Shown here: positions 17,352-25,392 of the stretch, piece by piece | Layout of the letters: every line of letters begins with the position of its first letter | Numbering within the stretch: position 1 is the stretch's first letter | NCBI GenBank assembly: GCA_963771435.1 | Contig: CAVYTF010000030.1 | Location: 36,284 to 100,283, forward strand | Source of the DNA: CAVYTF01 sp963771435 | Lineage (GTDB): Bacteria > Bacteroidota > Bacteroidia > Chitinophagales > Chitinophagaceae | Direction of reading: 5' to 3' | DNA: 64,000 nt | Notes under the pieces: model-generated | The model's input: only the letters and a program-made list of their open reading frames with translations | Database searches by the model: none | Told to the model about the DNA's origin: nothing | Program-made: the position numbers and the translations under genes

Positions 17352-18686
17352 ATGAAATTCTTTCGGTATGTCTTCCTGTTACTCTCCCTGCAAACGCAGG
17401 CGCAGGTTGATCCTGTGAAAATGGATAGCGCCATGGACATGAGCGGAATGGACATGGGGGATATGAAAGACAGCGCCATGAACATGGGGGGAATGACCAA
17501 CACTTATTCGCTCTCTTTGCCCATGAACCGCGATGGTTCTGGTACTTCCTGGAACCCGGACAATAACGCCATGTATATGCTGATGAAGATGAACCCTAAA
17601 GGCATGTGGATGTTTCATGGCAGTATTTTTCTACGATATAATGACCAGCAACTAACTGATAAAACCTCGCGCAGCGGCGCTAAAATAGACGCGCCCAATT
17701 GGTTCATGGCTATGTATAACCGGCAGGTGGGCAGCAGCGGTCTTTTCAACTTCACTTCCATGATAAGCCTTGACCCTCTTACAGTTGGCGGCAACGGCTA
17801 CCCGCTATTGTTTCAAACAGGAGAATCTTATAATGGGAAACCGCTTGTGGACAGGCAACATCCGCACGATTTGTTCTCTAACTTGAGTGTAGCCTATACC
17901 CAACGTATCAACAAAAAGATGGATGTATTTGCTTATTTCGGTTATCCCGGCGAACCTGCCATTGGGCCAGTGGCTTTTATGCACCGCCTTTCCGCTATGG
18001 ACGACCCTGACGCGCCCATAAGCCATCACTGGCAGGATGCCACGCATATTACTTTTGGTGTGGCAACTATCGGGTTCAGGTACGATAAACTAAAATTGGA
18101 AATATCTGATTTCACCGGCCGCGAGCCTGATGAGAACCGCTACAACTTTGACCCCATGCGGTTTGACAGCTACTCTTACCGCGTTTCTTACAACCCTTCT
18201 GATGCCTTTGCATTGCAGTTTTCGCAGGCATATATAAAAAGCCCCGAGGCTTTATATCCTGATGAAAATGTGTGGCGATATACTGCTTCGGCTATTTACT
18301 CCACACCTGTGAAAAATGAAAAATATATTGCCGCTTCTCTTGTGTGGGGAATGAACGATGAAGGAAATGACAATAAAACAAATTCAATTTTGCTGGAGAT
18401 AAAAAAGCAGCTTAAAAAGCAGTCTGTCTACAGCCGCTACGAGTTTGTACAGAAAAATGCGCAGGAACTTGATTTTACAGATAAGCCCGAAAAGACCATT
18501 TACAATATCAACACACTCACTGTGGGAACAAACCGCCAGCTTTTAAAAGCCCATTCTATTGTGCTGCTTGCCGGCTTACAGATTGCGGCTTATTTACCGC
18601 CGCCTTCTTTACAAAACCTATATGGCAACCTTCCATTAGCAGGAGAAATTTATCTGCAATTGCGCCCTCAACTTTCGGGAAACTAA
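17352..18686 (+). CDS. Exported protein with Met/Asp/Gly-rich, copper-binding-like N-terminus
   Basis: A 444-residue protein with a signal peptide (MKFFRYVFLLLSLQTQAQ). Residues about 24-52 are rich in M-D-x-M/G-M units (MDMSGMDMGDM, MNMGGMT), resembling Met-motif copper(I) sites. The rest has alternating beta segments (LKLEISDFTGREPDE, YSYRVSYNPSDAFALQFSQAY, KKQSVYSRYEFVQ) and DRQHPHDLFSNLSVAYTQ, suggesting an outer-membrane or periplasmic beta protein. Similar proteins appear near copper resistance genes, but I do not recognise a named family. It follows the TlpA-like gene by 12 bp and ends 4 bp from the convergent ATP-grasp-like gene. Confidence 0.75.
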   Translation: MKFFRYVFLLLSLQTQAQVDPVKMDSAMDMSGMDMGDMKDSAMNMGGMTNTYSLSLPMNRDGSGTSWNPDNNAMYMLMKMNPKGMWMFHGSIFLRYNDQQLTDKTSRSGAKIDAPNWFMAMYNRQVGSSGLFNFTSMISLDPLTVGGNGYPLLFQTGESYNGKPLVDRQHPHDLFSNLSVAYTQRINKKMDVFAYFGYPGEPAIGPVAFMHRLSAMDDPDAPISHHWQDATHITFGVATIGFRYDKLKLEISDFTGREPDENRYNFDPMRFDSYSYRVSYNPSDAFALQFSQAYIKSPEALYPDENVWRYTASAIYSTPVKNEKYIAASLVWGMNDEGNDNKTNSILLEIKKQLKKQSVYSRYEFVQKNAQELDFTDKPEKTIYNINTLTVGTNRQLLKAHSIVLLAGLQIAAYLPPPSLQNLYGNLPLAGEIYLQLRPQLSGN

Positions 18687-18690
18687 AGAG

Positions 18691-19887
18691 TTATTGTTCA
18701 AAATAAACAAGGCTTCCGCCCACCCATTCCTTATCCTTGTTATAGCGTACGCCTATCATTTTTCCCTTGCTCAGTCGCGCCAGGTTATTGGTGGCTACAG
18801 GCCGCGCCGCGCCGTCTTTCCAGAAATAAAAGACGCGTATCTCAGCCTTGGCGGGCGTTTCGGGAGTTTCTATAATTTCCGCGTACTTCACTTTTTTCTG
18901 CAATATCCAGTTATGTTGGTCAGTTACTTTCTCAATGTCCCCGAGTTTTATATCTATCACCACACCCTGTCCTGCAAACGAGAACAAGGGTTTCAATACA
19001 TAATTTTCTAAGTCAGCGGGAATCGGGTTCACATCGCAAAGGAACTTCGTTTCAGGAACATACGAGTGTTTGATAAAAGGCAAGGTGTACTTGCTTATCC
19101 TGTAAAACCAGTTAGGGTGAGGAACCCATTCAACATCCAGGTCTTCAAAAAGTATCTTTCCCTTTTCCTGCACTGGCGCATCCTGTTGTTGCAGGTCATC
19201 GAAAATAATGCGGTTATAAATGCGCTTCACTTCCACCTTTTTTCCTTCCTGCTCATAAAACAATTTTTTCCCCTCCTTCACCAGCTTTGTGAGACAAACG
19301 ATAGGTATGTGCAGATAGTCCTGCGTGCAGGCAAAGTCAATACGCGTCTTTTGTTTTTCGGGGAAGATCTCAAGCAGGATAACATTCTCCGGCTCATGGC
19401 CGTGAACGATAATATCTTTCAGCAGGGCAGTATAAGAAGCCTTGTCAAACCCATTTAAATAAGCCGAATAATTAGCAGGAATATCAAAATGTTTCCTGGT
19501 AATATCATCGTGATAGATCTGGTATGCAAACAACGAAGGGAAGCCCTGCATTTCTATCAACTGTGGCTCAAGTTCGCCGTTCTCATTCTCACAAATACCA
19601 AAGTCAAAAGCTATAAAATGGGTATGTTCATTTTCATTCGGCACCTGTATATCCGCCGGTATCGCCTGCGCAGTAAGGGTTTTAAAGTCCGGCTGGGCAA
19701 TAACATCAACGATGCTTTCACAGGCATTTATCATTTTTTTCGTAAATTCTTTGCCTACAAAAACGGGTGTTTCTGCAACGCGAAATTCAAGATCGCCCGT
19801 GTGATGGGAGTGGAGGTCAGCCAAATAATCTTCATATTTTTTCGCAGTGAAACTTTCGTTGAACCATTTGCGCATGGAAGGAACCAT
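18691..19887 (-). CDS. ATP-grasp-like ligase of unknown substrate
   Basis: A 398-residue cytosolic protein. The C-terminal two thirds resemble an ATP-grasp core: YVLKPLFSFAGQGVVID (glycine-rich ATP loop after a lysine), HNWILQKKV and AEIRVFYFWKDG, with the metal-site acidic residues likely in IEMQGFPSLFAYQ and FDFGICENENGE. ATP-grasp enzymes join a carboxylate to an amine or thiol through an acyl phosphate. Its neighbour upstream (111 bp) is a class I glutamine amidotransferase, so a glutamine-fed amide ligation is conceivable. The product is unknown. Confidence 0.65.
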   Translation of the reverse strand: MVPSMRKWFNESFTAKKYEDYLADLHSHHTGDLEFRVAETPVFVGKEFTKKMINACESIVDVIAQPDFKTLTAQAIPADIQVPNENEHTHFIAFDFGICENENGELEPQLIEMQGFPSLFAYQIYHDDITRKHFDIPANYSAYLNGFDKASYTALLKDIIVHGHEPENVILLEIFPEKQKTRIDFACTQDYLHIPIVCLTKLVKEGKKLFYEQEGKKVEVKRIYNRIIFDDLQQQDAPVQEKGKILFEDLDVEWVPHPNWFYRISKYTLPFIKHSYVPETKFLCDVNPIPADLENYVLKPLFSFAGQGVVIDIKLGDIEKVTDQHNWILQKKVKYAEIIETPETPAKAEIRVFYFWKDGAARPVATNNLARLSKGKMIGVRYNKDKEWVGGSLVYFEQ

Positions 19888-19998
19888 AGTAATAATTTGA
19901 AATGATTATAAAATTGTTGGTCATGTGCCACCTAATTTCAATGCCTAAAATAAAGATCCCTGCCGGTATGCAGCAACTTTTTTATTCATTCAAAAGCG

Positions 19999-20817
19999 TC
20001 AACTAACCAGTTCACCAACCGCGCTGTTCAAAAAGTTGGGCAGTATATGGCTGTATGTCCACATTATTTTTTCAGGGTCGTTCAGTTGGTTGATCATGCT
20101 TTTCCATTTTTTTTCGCCATGGTTTTTTATCACCGTCTGCTTCTTTTCCTCGGTTTGCAGGTGCATGCTCATACCCGTTGCGTCTGCTTCGGGGTGGAAT
20201 TGCGTGCCGATAAAGTATTCGTTAAAACGTATCGCCATAACAGCCCTTTCATAATGCACATGAGGCCGCTCTTTTTCAATGGCTAATATCCTGGCGCCCA
20301 TTTCCTCAAGATGGTTGTGGTTCGGCTCTATCACCTGGAAATCGCGGCTGTCAACGCCATAAAAAGGGTCGCGTAAACCATCAAAAACCACTTCATCTTT
20401 AGCCACGTTCAGCATATGCATCGGGAACACCCCAAACGCCTGTGACGCCCTTTCACAAACCTTTCCGGCCTTGAAATACCTGCACGCCAACTGGAAACTA
20501 TGGCAAATAAAAAAGATATTCTTTTTGGGGTAACCGGCCACGTCGCTGTTCCATTTCTCAATGCTGTGTATCCATTTAAAATACCTGTTCTCCCATTCGC
20601 TGCCCTCGCTTTCAAGTGGTGAACCGGGCCCGCCGCTGGAAATATAAATATCAAACGAAGTGTCGGGCACTTCCAGCCGCTGCCTCACATCAAACTCCAC
20701 CACCGTCAGCTCGTATTCATTGCGCTCCGCCCATGTATTCACTATCTCCCTGATACACCTCATCCCCTGGTTCGCATGGCCATCGTTCAAATCAAGAATT
20801 GCAATATTTATAACCAT
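19999..20817 (-). CDS. Class I glutamine amidotransferase (GMP synthase-like)
   Basis: About 272 residues from the ATG at 20817; a -7 box at 20839-20846 falls inside the longer open frame, which supports this start. It has the oxyanion strand ISSGGPGSP, the nucleophile elbow IFFICHSFQLA (Cys105 from this start) and the catalytic His-Glu in QFHPEAD. Free-standing GuaA-like GATases hydrolyse glutamine and pass ammonia to a partner. The likely partner is the ATP-grasp-like gene downstream on the same strand. Not GuaA itself because the synthetase domain is absent. Confidence 0.85.
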   Translation of the reverse strand: MVINIAILDLNDGHANQGMRCIREIVNTWAERNEYELTVVEFDVRQRLEVPDTSFDIYISSGGPGSPLESEGSEWENRYFKWIHSIEKWNSDVAGYPKKNIFFICHSFQLACRYFKAGKVCERASQAFGVFPMHMLNVAKDEVVFDGLRDPFYGVDSRDFQVIEPNHNHLEEMGARILAIEKERPHVHYERAVMAIRFNEYFIGTQFHPEADATGMSMHLQTEEKKQTVIKNHGEKKWKSMINQLNDPEKIMWTYSHILPNFLNSAVGELVS

Positions 20818-20838
20818 AAACAGCAAAAAATTAGTTAA

Positions 20839-20846
20839 CAAAATTA
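20839..20846 (-). promoter_or_regulatory. Bacteroidota -7 box TAATTTTG (minus strand)
   Basis: Exact TAnnTTTG on the minus strand, 21 nt before the ATG at 20817 of the amidotransferase gene. It also argues against a start at 20841. Confidence 0.45.
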
Positions 20847-20938
20847 AGGATTCCTAAATTAACGCTTTGCGAGGTTTTCAACAATTTTGGACGATGGGGG
20901 ATAAAAAGGAGAGGGAGACTATTCGCATTCTGAAAGTA

Positions 20939-22222
20939 TTATTCCGCAATGCTAAGTTTTCTTGTATCTTCTTCACAATCGTATTCAATTTCTTCTTTAA
21001 TTTTTTTTGACAATACTTTGTTTTTAATTAGAATTTTCACAATGTCTGTACGGCATAACCCGCAAGTTAATCTATCATAAACTGCCTCTAAAGGCTCTTT
21101 GCATTCTTTTGTTTTGTTGGCGTTATAAATGTGAATAAGACTGATAATAATTGAATGAAGAGAGTCTTCGCTTTTGCAATTTTTTACTATTGTTGTCAAT
21201 AATTTAGAATCTCCCTTTTGATAGTTTGAGATCAATAGGTCTAAATAGTCAAAAGGTTTTTTTGTTGTGCTTAAACGATCTGTCGCAAACTCCCGGATAT
21301 CATCACCTGAAAAATATCTTAAAGCGCCTGAAGCAAATGCCACAAGGCGGTCGCTTTTTTTGTTCCTGCCTTTTACAATTTCTAAAATTGGTTGATGATC
21401 GTAAGGGTATTTAACCCTGTTAAAAACACTCATATATATTTGTTGCTTTAGCCTGTCTGTCTCTTTTAAGAAATCGTCAGCAAGTTTTTTTATGTCAGTT
21501 TTTGATAATTGTTTAGCCATGACCGGGCTTAAAGGACGTAATATCTTCTTATTTATTCTTTCTGAAACGGTTTTATAATTTACAACAGGCCGCTTATATT
21601 CTTCCCTGCCATTCTCTGTTTGCTTAATATTATCCAAATAGATCTTTATGTATCTATCTGTTTTGCCTGCATTCTCAAGTTCTTGCAAGGCTTTTATTTC
21701 AGGATTGATTTGCTGAAAATGATGGATAATTGAGCTATCTTGCCAGTCTTCCGGATTCTTCTCTAATGATTTTCCTATCGTCCTTGCGATATATTTTAAT
21801 CCTTCCAAACCATCAAGTTCAATTATTGAAGTATAACCACACCAGTCACAGCCTCCAAATATCTTTTTAAAAAAGCGGTTATAGATTGCTTTTTTTGCTT
21901 CATTATTCCCTTGCTTCGCGTAGATTGTAGCAAGGTCAAAGAGTTGAACTAACGCCCCTGTATCTTTATTTTCGGTTTCGAGTCCTTTAAGAATGGCATC
22001 CCGGATCTTGCTCTGTTGCTTTGAACGGGCAATTAATTCTGAAACATAGAATGCCCTACTGCCTTCTGATTGTCCGTCATAAGCATAATTGGTTAATGAT
22101 GCTTTGATGATGTCGGCTGAAAAGTCAATAGTTGGATTATTTTGCATAATTAAACAAACTTCACCTGTTCCTCTTCTTATGGAACTTCTAAATCTTTGTT
22201 TGAGCATTCTATTGTCAATCAT
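20939..22222 (-). CDS. Uncharacterised helical (HEAT-like) protein
   Basis: About 427 residues from the ATG at 22222; the frame is open to a TTG at 22264. The chain is almost entirely alpha-helical with repeated amphipathic pairs (GALVQLFDLATIYAKQGN, RLVAFASGALRYFSGDD, DLLISNYQKGDSKLLTTIV), which fits HEAT/ARM-like repeats. Cysteine pairs CDWC (near residue 130) and CGLC (near the C-terminus) could bind metal. No signal peptide or enzyme motif. Spacing to neighbours exceeds 90 bp on both sides, so it is probably its own unit. Function unknown. Confidence 0.6.
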   Translation of the reverse strand: MIDNRMLKQRFRSSIRRGTGEVCLIMQNNPTIDFSADIIKASLTNYAYDGQSEGSRAFYVSELIARSKQQSKIRDAILKGLETENKDTGALVQLFDLATIYAKQGNNEAKKAIYNRFFKKIFGGCDWCGYTSIIELDGLEGLKYIARTIGKSLEKNPEDWQDSSIIHHFQQINPEIKALQELENAGKTDRYIKIYLDNIKQTENGREEYKRPVVNYKTVSERINKKILRPLSPVMAKQLSKTDIKKLADDFLKETDRLKQQIYMSVFNRVKYPYDHQPILEIVKGRNKKSDRLVAFASGALRYFSGDDIREFATDRLSTTKKPFDYLDLLISNYQKGDSKLLTTIVKNCKSEDSLHSIIISLIHIYNANKTKECKEPLEAVYDRLTCGLCRTDIVKILIKNKVLSKKIKEEIEYDCEEDTRKLSIAE

Positions 22223-22275
22223 TTTTATTATTCTTGTGGAGTATTTATCCTTGCTAAAAGACAAAGGCGAATAAA

Positions 22276-22283
22276 CAAATTTA
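22276..22283 (-). promoter_or_regulatory. Bacteroidota -7 box TAAATTTG (minus strand)
   Basis: Exact TAnnTTTG, 53 nt upstream of the ATG at 22222 and only 11 nt from the alternative TTG at 22264, which favours the ATG. Confidence 0.4.
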
Positions 22284-22491
22284 TTTAATTAAACGTCAAA
22301 ACCTGCCCTTTTGTCCTAAAATTTTAATAAGCTTTTGTTCATATCCATGTAGCTATCTTGTTGCTCTTTGAACTACGTATTCAGCATAACCATACCTGAC
22401 ATAGTTGCAGCTTAATTCTGTACAGCCTTTAAGGACATAGCAAAAACATAAGTATTATTCTTTACCTCACTAACTAAAATGAGTAATACGC

Positions 22492-23211
22492 TTAAGAAGT
22501 CTGCGTGGTGATATACCGCACAAGCCGCCGCTTTGCAATAGGCAATAAAGTTTCTTCCAAAGGGTAATGAAGTCCCGTTTCTATCGAATACACTGCAGGG
22601 TTGGGCAAAAAGCTCCTGTTACGGATCAGTGCGGCTTTGATATTTTCATAAGTATTCACGAAACTGCGGCGCCAGTTATCAATAAATTCTGTTTTAATAG
22701 AGCGGTATTTCTCATCGTGCTTCTCAAAGAAACTCAGGCGGTATTGATACACCCTGGTGTTCTTGGTGGTGTCCTCACTCAGGAAAAAATATCCCTCTGT
22801 TAGGTCCAGCGGAATAATGCCAATGGGTGTAATAGTTATTTTCTCTTCCACAAACTCATAGATCTCTGTGCCATTAGAAATAGTTTGCTGCATTTTTGCT
22901 TGAGCATACTGGATAATATCCTCCAGCTCTTTCATCAGTTCATCATCTTCCACCATCTGTTCATAAAGTAGTTGCAGTTGTTGTAATTGCACACCTGTAA
23001 ACTTCTTTGGGAACTGCTCCTGTAGATATTGTTTATTTTTCTTAAACGCAAGCAAATTGTTGTAATGAAAAATGACATCCGCCAATTGCGGGTACAGTTT
23101 GTTTTCATCGAAATATTTAGTTATCTCCTTTAGGTAAGCCAGGATAATGTACTTTTTTAACTCAAAATCGATGTAGCCATCTGCAAACCACGTTTCAGAT
23201 AATGATCTCAT
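22492..23211 (-). CDS. Uncharacterised cytosolic protein
   Basis: A 239-residue protein without signal peptide. The N-terminal two thirds are helical (IDFELKKYIILAYLKEITKYF, then FAKKNKQYLQEQFP-like and MVEDDELMKELEDIIQYAQ), followed by a strand pair around ITITPIGIIPLDLTEGYFFLS. The end contains KTEFIDNWRRSFVNTYENIKA. I cannot assign a family or activity. It is read toward the helical-repeat gene but separated from it by 227 bp, and sits 183 bp beyond the atpC stop codon side, so no operon is evident. Confidence 0.65.
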   Translation of the reverse strand: MRSLSETWFADGYIDFELKKYIILAYLKEITKYFDENKLYPQLADVIFHYNNLLAFKKNKQYLQEQFPKKFTGVQLQQLQLLYEQMVEDDELMKELEDIIQYAQAKMQQTISNGTEIYEFVEEKITITPIGIIPLDLTEGYFFLSEDTTKNTRVYQYRLSFFEKHDEKYRSIKTEFIDNWRRSFVNTYENIKAALIRNRSFLPNPAVYSIETGLHYPLEETLLPIAKRRLVRYITTQTS

Positions 23212-23346
23212 GAGAATTTTATTTAGTTCGATTAATTAATTCTAAGAATTATAATCCAATGATTTATTGACTAAAATAAAACAGAATAATTAAACAGGCA
23301 GTTTTTATTTTTCCACCTTATAGCAGGAGATGGATTTTACTTGCAA

Positions 23347-23374
23347 TAAAAAAACCCGAAGCAACTTCGGGTTT
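23347..23374 (-). terminator. Intrinsic terminator of the atpDC operon
   Basis: A 10-bp perfect stem (AAACCCGAAG / CTTCGGGTTT) with a 3-nt loop, followed on the minus strand by a T-run, 20 nt after the atpC stop. Confidence 0.9.
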
Positions 23375-23394
23375 AACAAACAGATGAGTTATAA

Positions 23395-23652
23395 TTATTG
23401 GTCCTGAACAGTAGCACCTTCTACCAATACTGTTGCTTTATTGTTCAGCACTTCTACAAAGCCGCTTTTAATAGAGTAGTGCTCAAAACTGTTTTTGCTT
23501 TTTAGTACTTTTAGTTTTCCATTCTTTAATGCGCTTACAAGGGGCGCGTGTCTATCCAGTACTTCAAACAAACCATCAATACCCGGCAACTGAACACCGT
23601 ACACTTCGCCACCGTACATCTTTTTCTCTGGGGTCAATATTTCAAGTGTCAT
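23395..23652 (-). CDS. atpC: ATP synthase epsilon subunit, short form
   Basis: An 85-residue epsilon subunit of F1, a rotor component that couples gamma to the c-ring. It has MTLEILTPEKKMYGGEV, LPGIDGLFEVLDRHAPLVSALKNG and SGFVEVLNNKATVLVE, the N-terminal beta-sandwich of the family. It lacks the C-terminal two-helix domain of long forms (about 135 residues in E. coli) that inhibits ATP hydrolysis. It follows atpD by 22 bp and the operon ends here. No other ATP synthase gene is adjacent, as is common in parts of this phylum. Confidence 0.94.
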   Translation of the reverse strand: MTLEILTPEKKMYGGEVYGVQLPGIDGLFEVLDRHAPLVSALKNGKLKVLKSKNSFEHYSIKSGFVEVLNNKATVLVEGATVQDQ

Positions 23653-23674
23653 AAAATAATATAAGGATTTGATT

Positions 23675-25177
23675 TTATGCCTGCGCCTGTTCTATCATCT
23701 TTTTACCTTTTTCAATTGCTTCTTCCAAAGAGCCTACAAGGTTAAAAGCCGCTTCAGGATATTGATCCACTTCTCCATCCATGATAGAGTTAAATGCGCG
23801 AATAGTATCATTAATATCTACAAACACTCCCTTTAATCCGGTAAATTGTTCTGCTACAAAGAAGGGTTGGGATAAAAAGCGCTGCACTTTACGGGCACGC
23901 TGTACGGTCATTTTATCTTCATCGCTTAATTCATCCATTCCTAGGATGGCGATAATATCCTGCAGTTCTTTATATCGTTGTAAGATCAATTTCACCCTAT
24001 TTGCACAATTATAATGTACATCACCCACTATCAAAGGCGTTAAAATTCGTGAAGTAGAATCCAAAGGATCTACTGCTGGATAGATACCTAAGTCAGCGAT
24101 CTTTCTGCTTAATACTGTTGTCGCATCCAGGTGCGCGAAAGTAGTAGCAGGAGCAGGGTCAGTAAGGTCATCCGCAGGCACATATACTGCCTGAACAGAA
24201 GTGATGGAACCATTTTTGGTAGATGTGATACGTTCCTGCATCAATCCCATTTCCGTTGCAAGTGTTGGCTGATAACCAACCGCTGAAGGCATACGCCCCA
24301 ATAATGCTGATACTTCAGAGCCTGCCTGCGTGAAACGGAAGATATTATCAACGAAGAATAAAATGTCTTTTCCTTTGCCTGTACCATCTCCATCGCGGAA
24401 ATATTCTGCTACTGTCAACCCACTTAAAGCAACACGGGCACGGGCACCCGGCGGCTCATTCATTTGCCCAAAAACAAACGTGGCTTTACTGTCTTTCAGG
24501 CCTTCCATATCCACTTTACTTAGATCCCATCCACCTTCCTCCATACTGTGTTTAAACCCGTCACCATATTTCATAATGCCCGCCTCGATCATTTCGCGCA
24601 GCAGGTCATTTCCTTCACGGGTTCTTTCTCCTACACCTGCAAACACAGACATACCCCCATATCCTTTCGCAATATTATTGATCAGCTCCTGTATCAACAC
24701 TGTTTTGCCAACACCTGCGCCGCCAAACAACCCGATTTTTCCTCCTTTTGCATAAGGCTCGATCAGATCGATCACCTTGATACCTGTATATAATATCTCA
24801 GTAGCAGTACTAAGGTTTTCAAACAATGGTGGCATGGCATGAATAGGCCGACCGCCCTCTTTACTCACCTGCGGCAAACCATCGATAGCGTCACCGGTTA
24901 CATTAAAGAGTCGCCCGTTGATCCCATCCCCCACAGGCATCGCAATGGCTATTCCTGTATCGACCACTTCCATGCCCCGAACGAGCCCTTCTGTGCCGTC
25001 CATCGCAATGGTCCTCACACTGTCTTCGCCCAAATGCTGCTGCACTTCCAATACTAATTTATCGCCGTTTGCTCTTTTCAGTTCGAGAGCATTGTATATT
25101 TCCGGTAATTGGCCTTCACCGAAATGCACGTCAACCACAGCGCCTATTATTTGTTTTACTTTACCTTTATTAGCCAT
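23675..25177 (-). CDS. atpD: ATP synthase F1 beta subunit
   Basis: About 500 residues, the catalytic subunit of F1. The start at 25177 (MANKGKVKQIIGAVVDVHF) fits family starts; the frame runs ten codons further but a -7 box lies there. It has the Walker A loop GGAGVGKTVLIQEL, the catalytic GERTREGNDL glutamate region, the F1 signature PAVDPLDSTSR, and the DELSEED-like MDELSDEDKMTV. Complete and intact. First gene of atpDC. Confidence 0.97.
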   Translation of the reverse strand: MANKGKVKQIIGAVVDVHFGEGQLPEIYNALELKRANGDKLVLEVQQHLGEDSVRTIAMDGTEGLVRGMEVVDTGIAIAMPVGDGINGRLFNVTGDAIDGLPQVSKEGGRPIHAMPPLFENLSTATEILYTGIKVIDLIEPYAKGGKIGLFGGAGVGKTVLIQELINNIAKGYGGMSVFAGVGERTREGNDLLREMIEAGIMKYGDGFKHSMEEGGWDLSKVDMEGLKDSKATFVFGQMNEPPGARARVALSGLTVAEYFRDGDGTGKGKDILFFVDNIFRFTQAGSEVSALLGRMPSAVGYQPTLATEMGLMQERITSTKNGSITSVQAVYVPADDLTDPAPATTFAHLDATTVLSRKIADLGIYPAVDPLDSTSRILTPLIVGDVHYNCANRVKLILQRYKELQDIIAILGMDELSDEDKMTVQRARKVQRFLSQPFFVAEQFTGLKGVFVDINDTIRAFNSIMDGEVDQYPEAAFNLVGSLEEAIEKGKKMIEQAQA

Positions 25178-25204
25178 ACTTAAGAAGGGTTTAAAAATTT
25201 GCGG

Positions 25205-25212
25205 CAAAGGTA
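25205..25212 (-). promoter_or_regulatory. Bacteroidota -7 box TACCTTTG for atpDC
   Basis: Exact TAnnTTTG on the minus strand, 27 nt before the atpD ATG. A TTTA at 25232-25229 is a near match for the upstream element. Confidence 0.5.
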
Positions 25213-25392
25213 AGGGAATGGAACTTTTATAAAGAACAATGTTTGAAAAGTTTACACGGCTTTTTGCTACAAAGCAACACCAGAAGCCGCCATAAACTAA
25301 CGCAGGTTAATATTATCCCCGAAAAATACTATCAAATAATTATAATTCGTTATAAAAGATATTAATTTGCATAAAACAAAAATAAAATCTCA

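Noticed and set aside
22264..22264. TTG start for the helical-repeat gene
   Set aside because: A -7 box lies only 11 nt before it; the ATG at 22222 is more plausible.
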